From Pyrobaculum neutrophilum V24Sta (GTDB taxonomy: Archaea; Thermoproteota; Thermoprotei; Thermoproteales; Thermoproteaceae), in assembly GCF_000019805.1 (NCBI RefSeq), contig NC_010525.1, positions 1,116,001 through 1,180,000 on the forward strand: 64,000 nucleotides of DNA, written 5' to 3'. Of this stretch, positions 23,490 to 30,888 are shown piece after piece. A model generated the notes under the pieces. The model was not told where the DNA came from. It made no database searches and saw nothing but the letters and a program-made list of their open reading frames with translations. How positions within the stretch are numbered: the first letter of the stretch is position 1; each line of letters begins with the position of its first letter. The position numbers and the translations under genes are program-made.

Positions 23490-24704
23490 ATGTTGGCGAT
23501 AGAGGGGGGGAGGCCCGTCAGGGAGAAGCCCATCGTGGCTAGGCCTGCGGTATACAGCGAGGAGGTGATCCGCGACATAGCCGAGGTCCTTAAATCCGGC
23601 GTCTTGACTGCGCAACACGGCAGGTGGGTAAAGGCCTTCGAGGCAGAGCTCGCCGCCTACCTCGGCGTGAAATACGCCGTGGCGGTCTCCAACGGCACCA
23701 CAGCCCTCCACACGGCGCTTAAGGCCATAGGCGTGGGGCCGGGCGACGAGGTGGTGACCACCCCCTTCACCTTCGCCGCCACCGCCACCGCAATTCTACA
23801 CTCCAACGCCGTGCCGGTCTTCGCGGACATAGACAGGGAAACCCTCAACCTAGACCCGGCCTCCGCCGAGGAGAAGATCACCGAGAGGACGAAGGCCGTG
23901 GTGGTGGTCCACCTAGCCGGCATGCCCGCCGAGATGGACCAGTTCATGAAGCTGGCGGAGAGATACGGCGTGAAGATCGTGGAAGACACGGCACAAGCCC
24001 TCGGCGCAGAGTACCGGGGGAGGAGGGCAGGCTCCATAGGCCACATATCCACCTTCAGCCTATACGCCACGAAGCACATAACCTCCGGCGAGGGAGGCGC
24101 CGTCGCCACAGACGTCGCCGCCTACGCGGAGAGGGCAAGGCTAATTAGGGCACACGGCGAGGTGGGGAAGTACAGCTACGAGCTCCTCGGCTACAACTAC
24201 AGGATGACCGAGATGCAGGGCGTACTCGCCTACCACCAGCTCAAGCAGATGCCCGAGATGCAGAAGAGGCGCGAGGCCTACGTAAAGACGCTGTTGGAGG
24301 AGCTGGCCCCCCTAGAGGGCGACCTCCTCACCATCACAAGGCCTAGGCCCTACGTCAGACACGCTTGGCACCTCGTCCAGATACTACTCGCCGTGGAGAA
24401 GCTAAAAAAGCCCCGCGACTACGTAGTAGAGGCGCTGAGGGCAGAAGGCGTGGGAAACGCCTTCGTCGCCTACCCAACCCCCCTCTACAAGACCCCCCTC
24501 TTCCAGCGCAGAGAAGGCCACGGCCTCGGCTGCCCCTGGACCTGCCCATACCAGAGGCGCAAGGTGGAGTACAAGCCCCTCCCAAACGCCGAGTGGGCCG
24601 CGGAGCGCGTCCTCTCGCTACTGGTCATGCCAAACCTAACAGAACAAGACGCGGTGGACACGGCGACGGCGGTGAAAAAGGTGCTAACAGCCCTCAGAAG
24701 GTAG
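23490..24704 (+). CDS. DegT/DnrJ/EryC1 family sugar aminotransferase
   Basis: 404 residues, PLP-dependent fold type I. It contains AVAVSNGTTALHTALKAIGVGPGDEVVTTPFTFAATATAI, then IVEDTAQALGAEYRGRRAGSIGHISTFSLYATKHITSGEGGAVATD, where the Lys of YATKHIT forms the PLP Schiff base, and GYNYRMTEMQG. Members transfer amino groups to keto-sugars bound to nucleotides, for cell-surface glycans or glycolipids. A TATA box (GTTATATC, about 23462-23469) is 24 nt before the ATG. No other sugar-nucleotide gene is next to it; the nearest is at 47819. Confidence 0.9.
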   Translation: MLAIEGGRPVREKPIVARPAVYSEEVIRDIAEVLKSGVLTAQHGRWVKAFEAELAAYLGVKYAVAVSNGTTALHTALKAIGVGPGDEVVTTPFTFAATATAILHSNAVPVFADIDRETLNLDPASAEEKITERTKAVVVVHLAGMPAEMDQFMKLAERYGVKIVEDTAQALGAEYRGRRAGSIGHISTFSLYATKHITSGEGGAVATDVAAYAERARLIRAHGEVGKYSYELLGYNYRMTEMQGVLAYHQLKQMPEMQKRREAYVKTLLEELAPLEGDLLTITRPRPYVRHAWHLVQILLAVEKLKKPRDYVVEALRAEGVGNAFVAYPTPLYKTPLFQRREGHGLGCPWTCPYQRRKVEYKPLPNAEWAAERVLSLLVMPNLTEQDAVDTATAVKKVLTALRR

Positions 24705-24861
24705 CCACCTCCCTCAGAAACCTGGCCAGGTGGGGCGCCTTGGCCTCCAGCTTCTTCACGGCAGTCTCCACGTCGTCGTGGGGGTCTACGCCGTACCTCA
24801 GAAACGAATACGCGTGGACCCCCAACACGTGGACCACCGCCACCACGAACGCCACACACAT
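24694..24861 (-). CDS. Small membrane-anchored protein, up to 55 aa, unknown
   Basis: A 55-codon frame whose stop overlaps the end of the DegT gene by 11 nt. The N-terminus is hydrophobic (CVAFVVAVVHVLGVHAYSFLRYG), probably one membrane segment. The rest is a charged helix (DDVETAVKKLEAKAPHLARFLREVA). A minus-strand TTTTTTAAAG box at about 24864-24872 is only about 7 nt from the ATG, so translation may instead start at one of the in-frame GTGs near 24846. The tail resembles the C-terminal helix of the wHTH protein at 28701 (LEKKAPH). Short length keeps confidence low. Confidence 0.45.
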   Translation of the reverse strand: MCVAFVVAVVHVLGVHAYSFLRYGVDPHDDVETAVKKLEAKAPHLARFLREVATF

Positions 24862-24909
24862 CCACTTTAAAAAACCCTCCGTAGCGGCGTTTAGGGCCGC
24901 GCGGAGGCG

Positions 24910-25770
24910 CTATATATTCAGCCTGTCTCCATATATACGCCTCACGTTTTCAACACATATCTTGTACATATCTTCCTCGGTGAGGACCCCCCTCGCTACA
25001 TACTGCTTAAGCTTAGAGGCTAGAGTCCACGGCGGGATGACGGCCCCCGGCCGCGACTTGTCGTCTATGTAGTCGCTCTCCACCACAAACACGGGGCCCG
25101 ACTTGAGGGCGTCCTCGAACTCCCCCCTCCGGCCCAGGGGGACGGAGGGAGAGAGCCCCCTGGCGTAGGCGTACCCCGCCAGCGCCCCCTCCACGTGGTG
25201 CATCACAACCCTCGCCGGGTCGACGCCCGCCCTAGCCACCAGAGCGGCGATGGAGTCCACCGTCTCCCGGCCACGCCGCTCCAGGTGGAGGTGCACAACA
25301 GCCCCCACGTCCCTCGCCCGCTCAAACACGTAGAGAAGCACCCTGTTGCAGAGATCCACGACACCCTCCCCCACGGGCCAGTGAGGCCTCCCAAACTCCC
25401 CCATGCCCACCGCCCGCCCCTCCTCCACATACCTCGCCGCCAGATCCACAGCCCAACGCATAAACTCCTCCACCTCCCCAGCCCCCCAGCCGGCCTCCAG
25501 AAGCCTAACACACTCCGCCGGGTGAACCCCCACCACAGCCCCAGAAACAAGCCCAACCCCCCTCGCCACCTCCGCATTCCTAACCGTGTGGTCGTAAAGC
25601 CTCACAACCCACCCCCTATCCCCCGGCACGCCACCAATAGACCAAGAAAGCAGAGACACAAACACAAGCCCCACCCCGCCAGCCGCCCTAAACCTCCTCG
25701 CCACCTCCCCAGCCCCAAACCCAGTATACTCATTAGCATGGGCATGATTGTCAAAAACCCCCACAGCCAT
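24910..25770 (-). CDS. TatD-like metal-dependent hydrolase
   Basis: 286 residues. The start MAVGVFDNHAHANEY carries the HxH metal motif of the amidohydrolase/TatD TIM-barrel. Further ligands are the Glu in VGMGEFGRPH, the His in VVHLHLE, MHHVEGA and the late Asp in VVESDYIDD. The TatD family includes 3'-5' DNases and unknown hydrolases. The start is moved from 25782 to ATG 25770, because a TATA box (TTAAATAG, about 25790-25797) lies 24 nt upstream. A second member, with the same FDNHxH beginning, is at 38774. Confidence 0.85.
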   Translation of the reverse strand: MAVGVFDNHAHANEYTGFGAGEVARRFRAAGGVGLVFVSLLSWSIGGVPGDRGWVVRLYDHTVRNAEVARGVGLVSGAVVGVHPAECVRLLEAGWGAGEVEEFMRWAVDLAARYVEEGRAVGMGEFGRPHWPVGEGVVDLCNRVLLYVFERARDVGAVVHLHLERRGRETVDSIAALVARAGVDPARVVMHHVEGALAGYAYARGLSPSVPLGRRGEFEDALKSGPVFVVESDYIDDKSRPGAVIPPWTLASKLKQYVARGVLTEEDMYKICVENVRRIYGDRLNI

Positions 25771-25875
25771 ACCAGAAAACAACCTCCACTATTTAACCCA
25801 GATCATGCCCCCAGAAAGATAAAGTAATACGAGCCAACCCACCCCCGCCCCCCGCCGAGAAACCCCCATAAAGAC

Positions 25876-26007
25876 ATGAAGGTAATAAAAACATACGAAA
25901 CCACAAGAGTAATGGTCAAAATCAGCGTGCTCACACTATTCGCGATACTGGTGCTCACAGGCATACTGCCCACAAACGGCGCAGACGCAGGCATCAGCAT
26001 ACTCTAG
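25876..26007 (+). CDS. Small membrane peptide, 43 or 31 aa, unknown
   Basis: An ATG frame of 43 codons. After a short charged start (MKVIKTYETTRV) comes a strong hydrophobic segment (VLTLFAILVLTGIL) and a small polar end. An internal ATG at 25912 has a TATA-like TAATAAAAA (about 25883-25891) about 25 nt upstream, which would give a 31-residue leaderless peptide. The 3' end overlaps the convergent KaiC-like gene by 4 nt. There is an equally long frame on the opposite strand (25803-26000), so neither is certain. I know no family. Confidence 0.35.
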   Translation: MKVIKTYETTRVMVKISVLTLFAILVLTGILPTNGADAGISIL

Positions 26008-27005
26008 GCCTGGACAACCTCCTCGCAGTATTTTTCAAGTCTAACAGTTTCATCCCTTGGACCCACATCTGCAAAAACTAAAAACCTCACAAAGCCCAAC
26101 AATGAGCTAAGGGTGTAGACGTACTCTGGCCTGTCTTCCTCCGGCATGTTCAGAAGCCCGCCGACTACCACGAACTCAGCCTTTATCTTGCCGGACGCGA
26201 AGCTGTCATACAGCGTGAAGAGGTCGTGGAATGTCCTCACCACATATATCTGGTCATCTCTCAGCTCTATGCCGTGGAAGGAGGTCCAAAAGCCGATTTT
26301 CAGGAAGATTGCGCTGTCCTTTATCTTTTCTAGTAGTGCGTTTACTTTTCTAACTCTTTCTCCGTGTATACACACTACGCTTTTTAGGGGGGCCGTTATG
26401 CCGAGTTTTTCCTCTTCTACGAGCTCCGTGTGGCCTCTTGTGTGTAGTGGGTGTACGTACATAATCCCCTTCCCCTCTACGATGTCGAAGATGTATCTCG
26501 GCCCTGGGGGGCGTGTCCTTGATTTCTCGAGTTGTACGTACCGTATATAGTGGCCTATGCTGTTTTTTCGGTACCAGACGTGTATTACGTGGTCTGCTAT
26601 GTAGCTGACGTGGGGGGTGTCTTCGTCTGCTATGACGATTATGGGCTTCTCCTTGGTTATCTGGTAGAGGATGGAGTGCGTCACCACGTCTATGTTCTGC
26701 CGCGTGGCCATTCCTGTGACTGAGTCTACCACGGCGGCGCCGTAGCTGGCTATGTGGTCGAGTATGTACCGGGCTATGTCTTGTCTGAAGGCGCGTGGGA
26801 AGTCGTAGAAGTCGAAGGTGGAGGGGTCTACCCCTACTCTCCTGGCGGCTTCCTTTAGGAGGTCGGGCCCTTCTGTGGTGGAGATCCACAGCACCTTGTC
26901 GGCTACGCGGCTGGCTAGTCTTATGGCTAGGGAGGTTTTGCCCGAACCTGGGGGGCCGTATATGAGGGTCATCCCGCGCCGCACGACTTCTACGAACTCC
27001 GACAC
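26004..27005 (-). CDS. KaiC-like RecA-superfamily ATPase (first of a divergent pair)
   Basis: 333 residues. Walker A LIYGPPGSGKTSLAIRLA at about 14-31, then VLWISTTEG, the Walker B-like GAAVVDSVTG (about 90-99) and IVIADED. This is the single RecA-fold domain of KaiC/RadA-like proteins. Residues 200-333 are a second alpha/beta region without Walker A, possibly a decayed second KaiC domain. Roles of such proteins in archaea range from signalling to archaellum (ArlH-like) and DNA repair; here it is unknown. It is divergent from a similar ATPase, with 199 bp to that gene's small partner. Confidence 0.8.
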   Translation of the reverse strand: MSEFVEVVRRGMTLIYGPPGSGKTSLAIRLASRVADKVLWISTTEGPDLLKEAARRVGVDPSTFDFYDFPRAFRQDIARYILDHIASYGAAVVDSVTGMATRQNIDVVTHSILYQITKEKPIIVIADEDTPHVSYIADHVIHVWYRKNSIGHYIRYVQLEKSRTRPPGPRYIFDIVEGKGIMYVHPLHTRGHTELVEEEKLGITAPLKSVVCIHGERVRKVNALLEKIKDSAIFLKIGFWTSFHGIELRDDQIYVVRTFHDLFTLYDSFASGKIKAEFVVVGGLLNMPEEDRPEYVYTLSSLLGFVRFLVFADVGPRDETVRLEKYCEEVVQA

Positions 27006-27059
27006 GGCTTTGCCTTTTCTCCGGTTTTTATCTTGTTCGGTGGGGTTTGGGGGGTGCCA

Positions 27060-27114
27060 TGTCAGCCCTCTCGAGCTGTCTTCATGGTTCTACAGCGCCT
27101 GGCTTCATCACGTC
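27060..27114 (-). ncRNA. C/D box sRNA candidate between KaiC-like genes
   Basis: Minus strand. Box C GTGATGA (27111-27105) and box D CTGA (27065-27062) are 39 nt apart. A C'-like ATGAAGA sits 19 nt after box C and a D'-like element before it, with guide stretches of 12-13 nt (AGCCAGGCGCTG and CAGCTCGAGAGGG). A minus-strand TATA-like AGATAAAAC (about 27134-27142) is centred 25-27 nt upstream of box C, a good promoter position for a separate small RNA. It lies in the non-coding gap between divergent genes. Confidence 0.68.
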
Positions 27115-27204
27115 TGTGTGTCCTTGGCGGGTTTTATCTTTTCGCCTTTTGTACAGTTCGGCGTGTGTACTGTAACGTATATAATGTGGATTGTTTCGGG
27201 TTCT

Positions 27205-27498
27205 GTGGACGCGGTGGAGCTGTTTCGGGAGTTCTACCTCTCGCTGGGGATGCCGCTGAGGGCTATTATCGAGTATAGGATGAGGAGGCGGGGGGCCACC
27301 GTGTCTGACCTGTTTGAGAGGCCGTATCTCCTCTACTTCTACGTGTCGCAGGACTTGGGGCCTCACAACGCGGAGCTTATCGTGAATCTTTTCGTGGATT
27401 TTGCGAGGAGGCGGAGGATCGACTCGAAGGTGGCGGGGGAGGCGCTTCGTAGCCCCGACGGCTGGCGGCGGTTTGTGCAGTATCTCGAGGGTTTATGA
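27205..27498 (+). CDS. Small protein, 97 aa, co-transcribed with KaiC-like ATPase
   Basis: The frame is open far upstream (to 26818), but a TATA box (GTATATAAT, about 27176-27184) lies 25 nt before the in-frame GTG at 27205, which I take as the start (MDAVELFREFYLSLG). The product is helical and basic (AIIEYRMRRRGATVSDLFERPYLLYFYVSQDLG then FVDFARRRRIDSKVAGEALRS). I recognise no family. Its stop overlaps the start of the KaiC-like gene by 4 nt (ATGA), so the two are translated together and may form a complex. Confidence 0.7.
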   Translation: MDAVELFREFYLSLGMPLRAIIEYRMRRRGATVSDLFERPYLLYFYVSQDLGPHNAELIVNLFVDFARRRRIDSKVAGEALRSPDGWRRFVQYLEGL

Positions 27499-28673
27499 GG
27501 GAGTTCTTCCAGGGTTTTACGCTTGTCTACGGCCCTCCTGGGTCTGGTAAGACGTCTCTCGCCTTGTATGGGGCTGCGCAGATGGGGGAGAGGGTGCTCT
27601 ACGTGGGGTTCTACGAGACGGCGGATAAGGTGAGGGCTAAGGCGGAGGGGCTTGGGCTGGACTTCTCCAAGTTTGTCGTGCTTGACTTCCTCGCCGTGTC
27701 GGACGTAGATGTCTTGTTGTCTAGCGTGGTGGAGCAGTACCTCAAGTATTCGCCTGACGTGGTGGTTCTGGACGGGATAAACGCCCTTCCTCAGACCAGG
27801 GAGGCGGCCTCCTCGATCTATAGGATCTTCGGCGTCCCCACCATCGCCGTTGGGGAGGAGCAGATCGGGGGGTCCCACTTCGCCTATGTGGCGGATACCC
27901 TTCTCGAGGTTAGCCAGGTCTTCCACAGGGGGGCCCGCTACAGGAAGATCAGGGTTGTTAAGACGCGGCTGGGGCCTGGGCCGGGGGTGGAGTTCTACTT
28001 CACCATCTCTAGACGCGGCGTCCGCATCGTGAGGAGGTGGTCGCAGAGCTTTATGAGGCCGGAGCCGGCGGCCTCCCCCTCTGGGAGGAGGGTGGCCTTC
28101 TCGGAGGAGGTGGTCTCGGCCCTCGCCAGGGCTATGCCTGGGCGTAGGAGGCCCGGCCTTCTGGCGGGTAGCAGAGTTGGGGCTTTCCTGTGTGAGGACC
28201 CCGTCTGTCTCAAGATCGCCGCGGGCTACCTCTGCGACTACCTCGACGGCGCGAGGGTGGGGGTCGTCTCCACCTACGGCCACATGGCGGCTTTGGCGGA
28301 GCAGATGGGCTGCTCGGTGGAGGAGGTGGTGGTGCCTACGTCTGAACTCGGCGATGATCAAGCGCTGTGGAGCGCCGTGGAGAGGCTGGGGGATGTGCAG
28401 GTTGTTTCGCTCTACGGGCTTGAGGAGGTTCTCCACGTATATGGGGCCGAGAGGGTGGGGTACGTCCTCGACTTCGTCCACAGCGCCTTCCCGGAGGCGG
28501 CTCTGCTCGCGACGTTTAGGGGGGTCGAGCCCACGCCCGACCTCTTGACCATGTTCAACACCGTCTGGCGGTACTTTCCAGACAGGGCGGTGGTGGTGAG
28601 GTCGGCACTGGGGTGGCCCGTCCAGGTGTTGAGGGTGAGGGAGGAGGGGGGCCGCTTTATTCTGTCTGCATAG
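27495..28673 (+). CDS. KaiC-like RecA-superfamily ATPase (second of a divergent pair)
   Basis: 392 residues. Walker A LVYGPPGSGKTSLALYGAA at about 9-27, VLYVGFYET, Walker B-like VVVLDGINAL at about 88-97 and a GEEQIGGSHFAYVAD segment. After a linker, the C-terminal 170 residues (SRVGAFLCEDPVCLKIAAGYL, RVGVVSTYGHMAALAEQMG, VVSLYGL) form a second alpha/beta domain without a P-loop. The layout equals that of the divergent neighbour at 26004, so they are probably paralogues. The likely partner is the 97-residue protein encoded upstream with a 4-nt overlap. Function unknown. Confidence 0.8.
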   Translation: MREFFQGFTLVYGPPGSGKTSLALYGAAQMGERVLYVGFYETADKVRAKAEGLGLDFSKFVVLDFLAVSDVDVLLSSVVEQYLKYSPDVVVLDGINALPQTREAASSIYRIFGVPTIAVGEEQIGGSHFAYVADTLLEVSQVFHRGARYRKIRVVKTRLGPGPGVEFYFTISRRGVRIVRRWSQSFMRPEPAASPSGRRVAFSEEVVSALARAMPGRRRPGLLAGSRVGAFLCEDPVCLKIAAGYLCDYLDGARVGVVSTYGHMAALAEQMGCSVEEVVVPTSELGDDQALWSAVERLGDVQVVSLYGLEEVLHVYGAERVGYVLDFVHSAFPEAALLATFRGVEPTPDLLTMFNTVWRYFPDRAVVVRSALGWPVQVLRVREEGGRFILSA

Positions 28674-28700
28674 CTTTAATACCTCCCTACTCTCCTATAT

Positions 28701-29063
28701 GTGGGCGCCAAGGACCCCAAGGCGGCTATTGTGGAGATCTTGAAGAGGGAGGGGCCGGTGCCCGTCTACAGGCTGGCCAAGGCCTTGGGGATGTCCTACG
28801 GGGCTATCCAGTGGTACATATACACCCTGGAGAGGGAGGGGGTGGTGGAGACTGTGAAGATTGGGAAGAGGCGGTACGTGGTTCTCAAGGCCTCCGACTG
28901 GATGGGGAACGTCAAGGTGGGGGATGTCCTCGAGGAGTTCCTCCTCACGCTCGCCGCCCTGGGGGTGAGGCAAGACATGACCCTGAGGGAGGCTCTGGAG
29001 ACTCTGGAGAAGAAGGCGCCTCACATAGCCGAGCTCCTCCGTAGGCTTGTGGAGAAGGCCTAG
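28701..29063 (+). CDS. Winged helix-turn-helix protein
   Basis: 120 residues. Residues 8-65 form a winged helix (AIVEILKREGPVPVYRLAKALGMSYGAIQWYIYTLEREGVVETVKIGKRRYVVLK), as in archaeal MarR/ArsR-like regulators. The C-terminal part is helical (LEEFLLTLAALGVRQDMTLREALETLEKKAPHIAELLRRL). GTG start about 24 nt after a TATA box (GCTTTAATACC, 28673-28683). It lies 27 nt after the KaiC-like gene and could regulate that locus. It overlaps the convergent dehydrogenase gene by 4 nt. Confidence 0.8.
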   Translation: MGAKDPKAAIVEILKREGPVPVYRLAKALGMSYGAIQWYIYTLEREGVVETVKIGKRRYVVLKASDWMGNVKVGDVLEEFLLTLAALGVRQDMTLREALETLEKKAPHIAELLRRLVEKA

Positions 29064-30394
29064 CCCGGCAGCACCTTCCCCGGGTTTAGTACGTTGTAGG
29101 GGTCGAAGAGCCTCTTGAGCTCCCTCATGTAGCTCAGCGCCGCCTCGCCCAGCTCCGCCTTGGCCAGCTCCCTCTTCAAAACGCCGATGCCGTGCTCCGC
29201 CGAGATTGTGCCGCCGAGTTTTGCCACCAGCTCGGCCATGTCTCTGATGAAGTTCTCAACCCTGGCGGGCCCCTCCTCACGCCGGTACCAAGTCGCGGGG
29301 TGTATGTTGCCGTCTCCCACGTGGCCTCCGAGGAGGAGCGGGACCCCGTGTCTGGCGGCCGCGGCCTTGAGGCCTCTTACGGCGTCTGGCAGCTTCGATA
29401 TGGGGACCGCCACGTCTTCTATCACCAACACCCCGCCGCCGGCGGCCTTGATCTGGCCGTAGAAGAGGCGGCGTCTCGGCTCCAGCAACCTCATGGAGGC
29501 CTCCCACCCCGCCGCCTCGAGGGCCACCTCGCCTCTGAGGAGGCCCCTCAGCTTGTTGATGACCTTTTCCTCGGCGCCGGCGTTTACGTCTACGCCTATG
29601 AAGAGGGCGTTTTTCTCCTCCAGCCCCACGAGGGCGGAGGTGGGGGCGTCGAGGAATTCGGCGAAGAGGGGCCAGACCCTGCTTGCTCTTACCCTCACCA
29701 CGTCTTCGACGAGGGTCTCCACGTCTCTGTAGTAGGCCAACACCGCGGCGGCAGACTCGGGGACGGGGGCCAGCTTCAGAGTCGCCTCTGTGATCAGCCC
29801 GAGGGTCCCCTCGCTGCCGACGAACAGTCTAACCAGGTCGTAGCCGTTTCTACACTTGTATGTGCGGCACCCCAGCCTCAAGACGTCGCCGCGGCCCGTG
29901 ACCACCCTTAGGCCGAGGACCCAGTCCTTCATGGTGCCGTATTTCGCCCCCCTCATCCCCCCCGCCCCGTTGGCTATAGCTCCCCCCACCGTCGCGCTTT
30001 TGACCGAGCCGGGGTCCACAGGGAAGAAGAGGCCGTATCTAGCCAGCGCCAGGTTGAGCTCCTCCAGCTTAACGCCGGGCCCCACCACCGCCACCCCGTC
30101 TACCGGGTCCACCTCCACCTTGGCCATCCGCTCGAAGCTCACCACCAAGCCGGGGGCGGTGGCGGCTGCGTTGCCCGAGAGGCTCGTGGCGCAGCCCTGG
30201 GGGAAGAGGGGGGTCCTGTTCTCCACAGCCCACCGCACGAGCTCCACCACCTCCTCCTCTTCCTCGGGGAAGACGACGCCTATGGCCGAGCGGGAGAACT
30301 CCATGAAGGACGCGTCGCGGACGTAGAGAGCCGCCACCGCTCCGTCTTCCACAAACCTATCCCCGAACCGCCTCCTAAGCCAGCCCAGATCCAT
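29060..30394 (-). CDS. FAD-linked D-lactate/glycolate dehydrogenase
   Basis: 444 residues of the VAO/PCMH flavoprotein family (GlcD/DLD). The FAD-binding part holds PLFPQGCATSLSGNAAATAPGLVVSFERM, FPVDPGSVKSATVGGAIANGAGGMRGAKYG and LFVGSEGTLGLITEATLKL. The C-terminal cap ends GGHVGDGNIHP and GTISAEHGIGVLKRE, the substrate-binding His/Glu/His pattern of this group. It oxidises D-lactate or glycolate, passing electrons to the membrane chain; dye-linked D-lactate dehydrogenases of this type are known in Pyrobaculum relatives. Single gene, ATG start. Confidence 0.88.
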   Translation of the reverse strand: MDLGWLRRRFGDRFVEDGAVAALYVRDASFMEFSRSAIGVVFPEEEEEVVELVRWAVENRTPLFPQGCATSLSGNAAATAPGLVVSFERMAKVEVDPVDGVAVVGPGVKLEELNLALARYGLFFPVDPGSVKSATVGGAIANGAGGMRGAKYGTMKDWVLGLRVVTGRGDVLRLGCRTYKCRNGYDLVRLFVGSEGTLGLITEATLKLAPVPESAAAVLAYYRDVETLVEDVVRVRASRVWPLFAEFLDAPTSALVGLEEKNALFIGVDVNAGAEEKVINKLRGLLRGEVALEAAGWEASMRLLEPRRRLFYGQIKAAGGGVLVIEDVAVPISKLPDAVRGLKAAAARHGVPLLLGGHVGDGNIHPATWYRREEGPARVENFIRDMAELVAKLGGTISAEHGIGVLKRELAKAELGEAALSYMRELKRLFDPYNVLNPGKVLPG

Positions 30395-30462
30395 AAGGGG
30401 GGTGGGGACCCCCTTTATCTGTTTTTAGTGGAAAAATTAAATATACGCGGCCATGTTTCAGG

Positions 30463-30540
30463 GGGCCCGTAGCTCAGTCAGGTCAGAGCGGCGGCCTTCG
30501 GAGCCGTAGGCCCCGGGTTCAAATCCCGGCGGGCCCGCCA
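30463..30540 (+). tRNA. tRNA-Arg(TCG)
   Basis: 78 nt with encoded CCA and no intron. Acceptor GGGCCCG/CGGGCCC with G73, D arm GCTC/GAGC, anticodon stem GCGGC/GCCGT, loop CTTCGGA, variable AGGCC, T arm CCGGG/CCCGG. The anticodon TCG is at 30498-30500 and reads CGA. A TATA-like AAAATTAAATATA (about 30433-30445) lies 23-25 nt upstream. A T-run (30544-30548) directly follows and also forms part of the SRP RNA promoter. Confidence 0.93.
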
Positions 30541-30570
30541 CAATTTTTATAAACAGCCGCTTAACTCCAG

Positions 30571-30888
30571 AGTGGCGGGGGGCTGCACGGCGCGCCGGCC
30601 GTGCTCCGCCGTCAGGCGGACCTAGGCTTGGGGGCCCGAAACCGGCGCCGGGCGGCGCCTCCGGCGGCGTACCGCCTGGGCTTACCGATGAGCTCCGGTC
30701 CAGGGGGGCGTCGGTCCCCGGGCTACTCCGGCCGTAGGGCCGGGGGGACCTGGGCATGCGGGGAAACGGCGGAGGTCCGGGAGGGAGCACGCCTAACCCG
30801 CAGCCGGCGCGTTCCCTGGGGCTCCGGGGGGAGAGACGCTTGGGCGGGCGCCGTCCGGCGGCGCCGTCGGCGCCGGGTCGCCGCCGCT
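30571..30888 (+). ncRNA. ffs: Signal recognition particle RNA (7S RNA)
   Basis: About 318 nt, the length of archaeal SRP RNA. The ends pair (AGTGGCGG 30571-30578 with CCGCCGCT 30881-30888). The S domain has the invariant helix 8: GGAAAC at about 30761-30766, then AGGTCC-GGGA-GGGAGCA at about 30773-30789, with a GNRA loop and the 5' and 3' asymmetric-loop bases that bind SRP54. A strong paired arm before it (about 30696-30752) would be helix 6 for SRP19. A TATA box (TTTTTATA, about 30544-30551) is 24 nt upstream. The 3' end overlaps the stop codon of the convergent peptidase gene by 2 nt. Confidence 0.9.

Noticed and set aside
25195-25827. 210-codon plus-strand frame opposite the TatD gene
   Set aside because: Antisense to a protein with conserved metal motifs; composition is that of a shadow (His/Pro-rich).
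27363-28481. 372-codon minus-strand frame opposite the KaiC-like gene
   Set aside because: Antisense to a protein with clear Walker A motif; the sequence is rich in His/Pro/Arg and has no domain.
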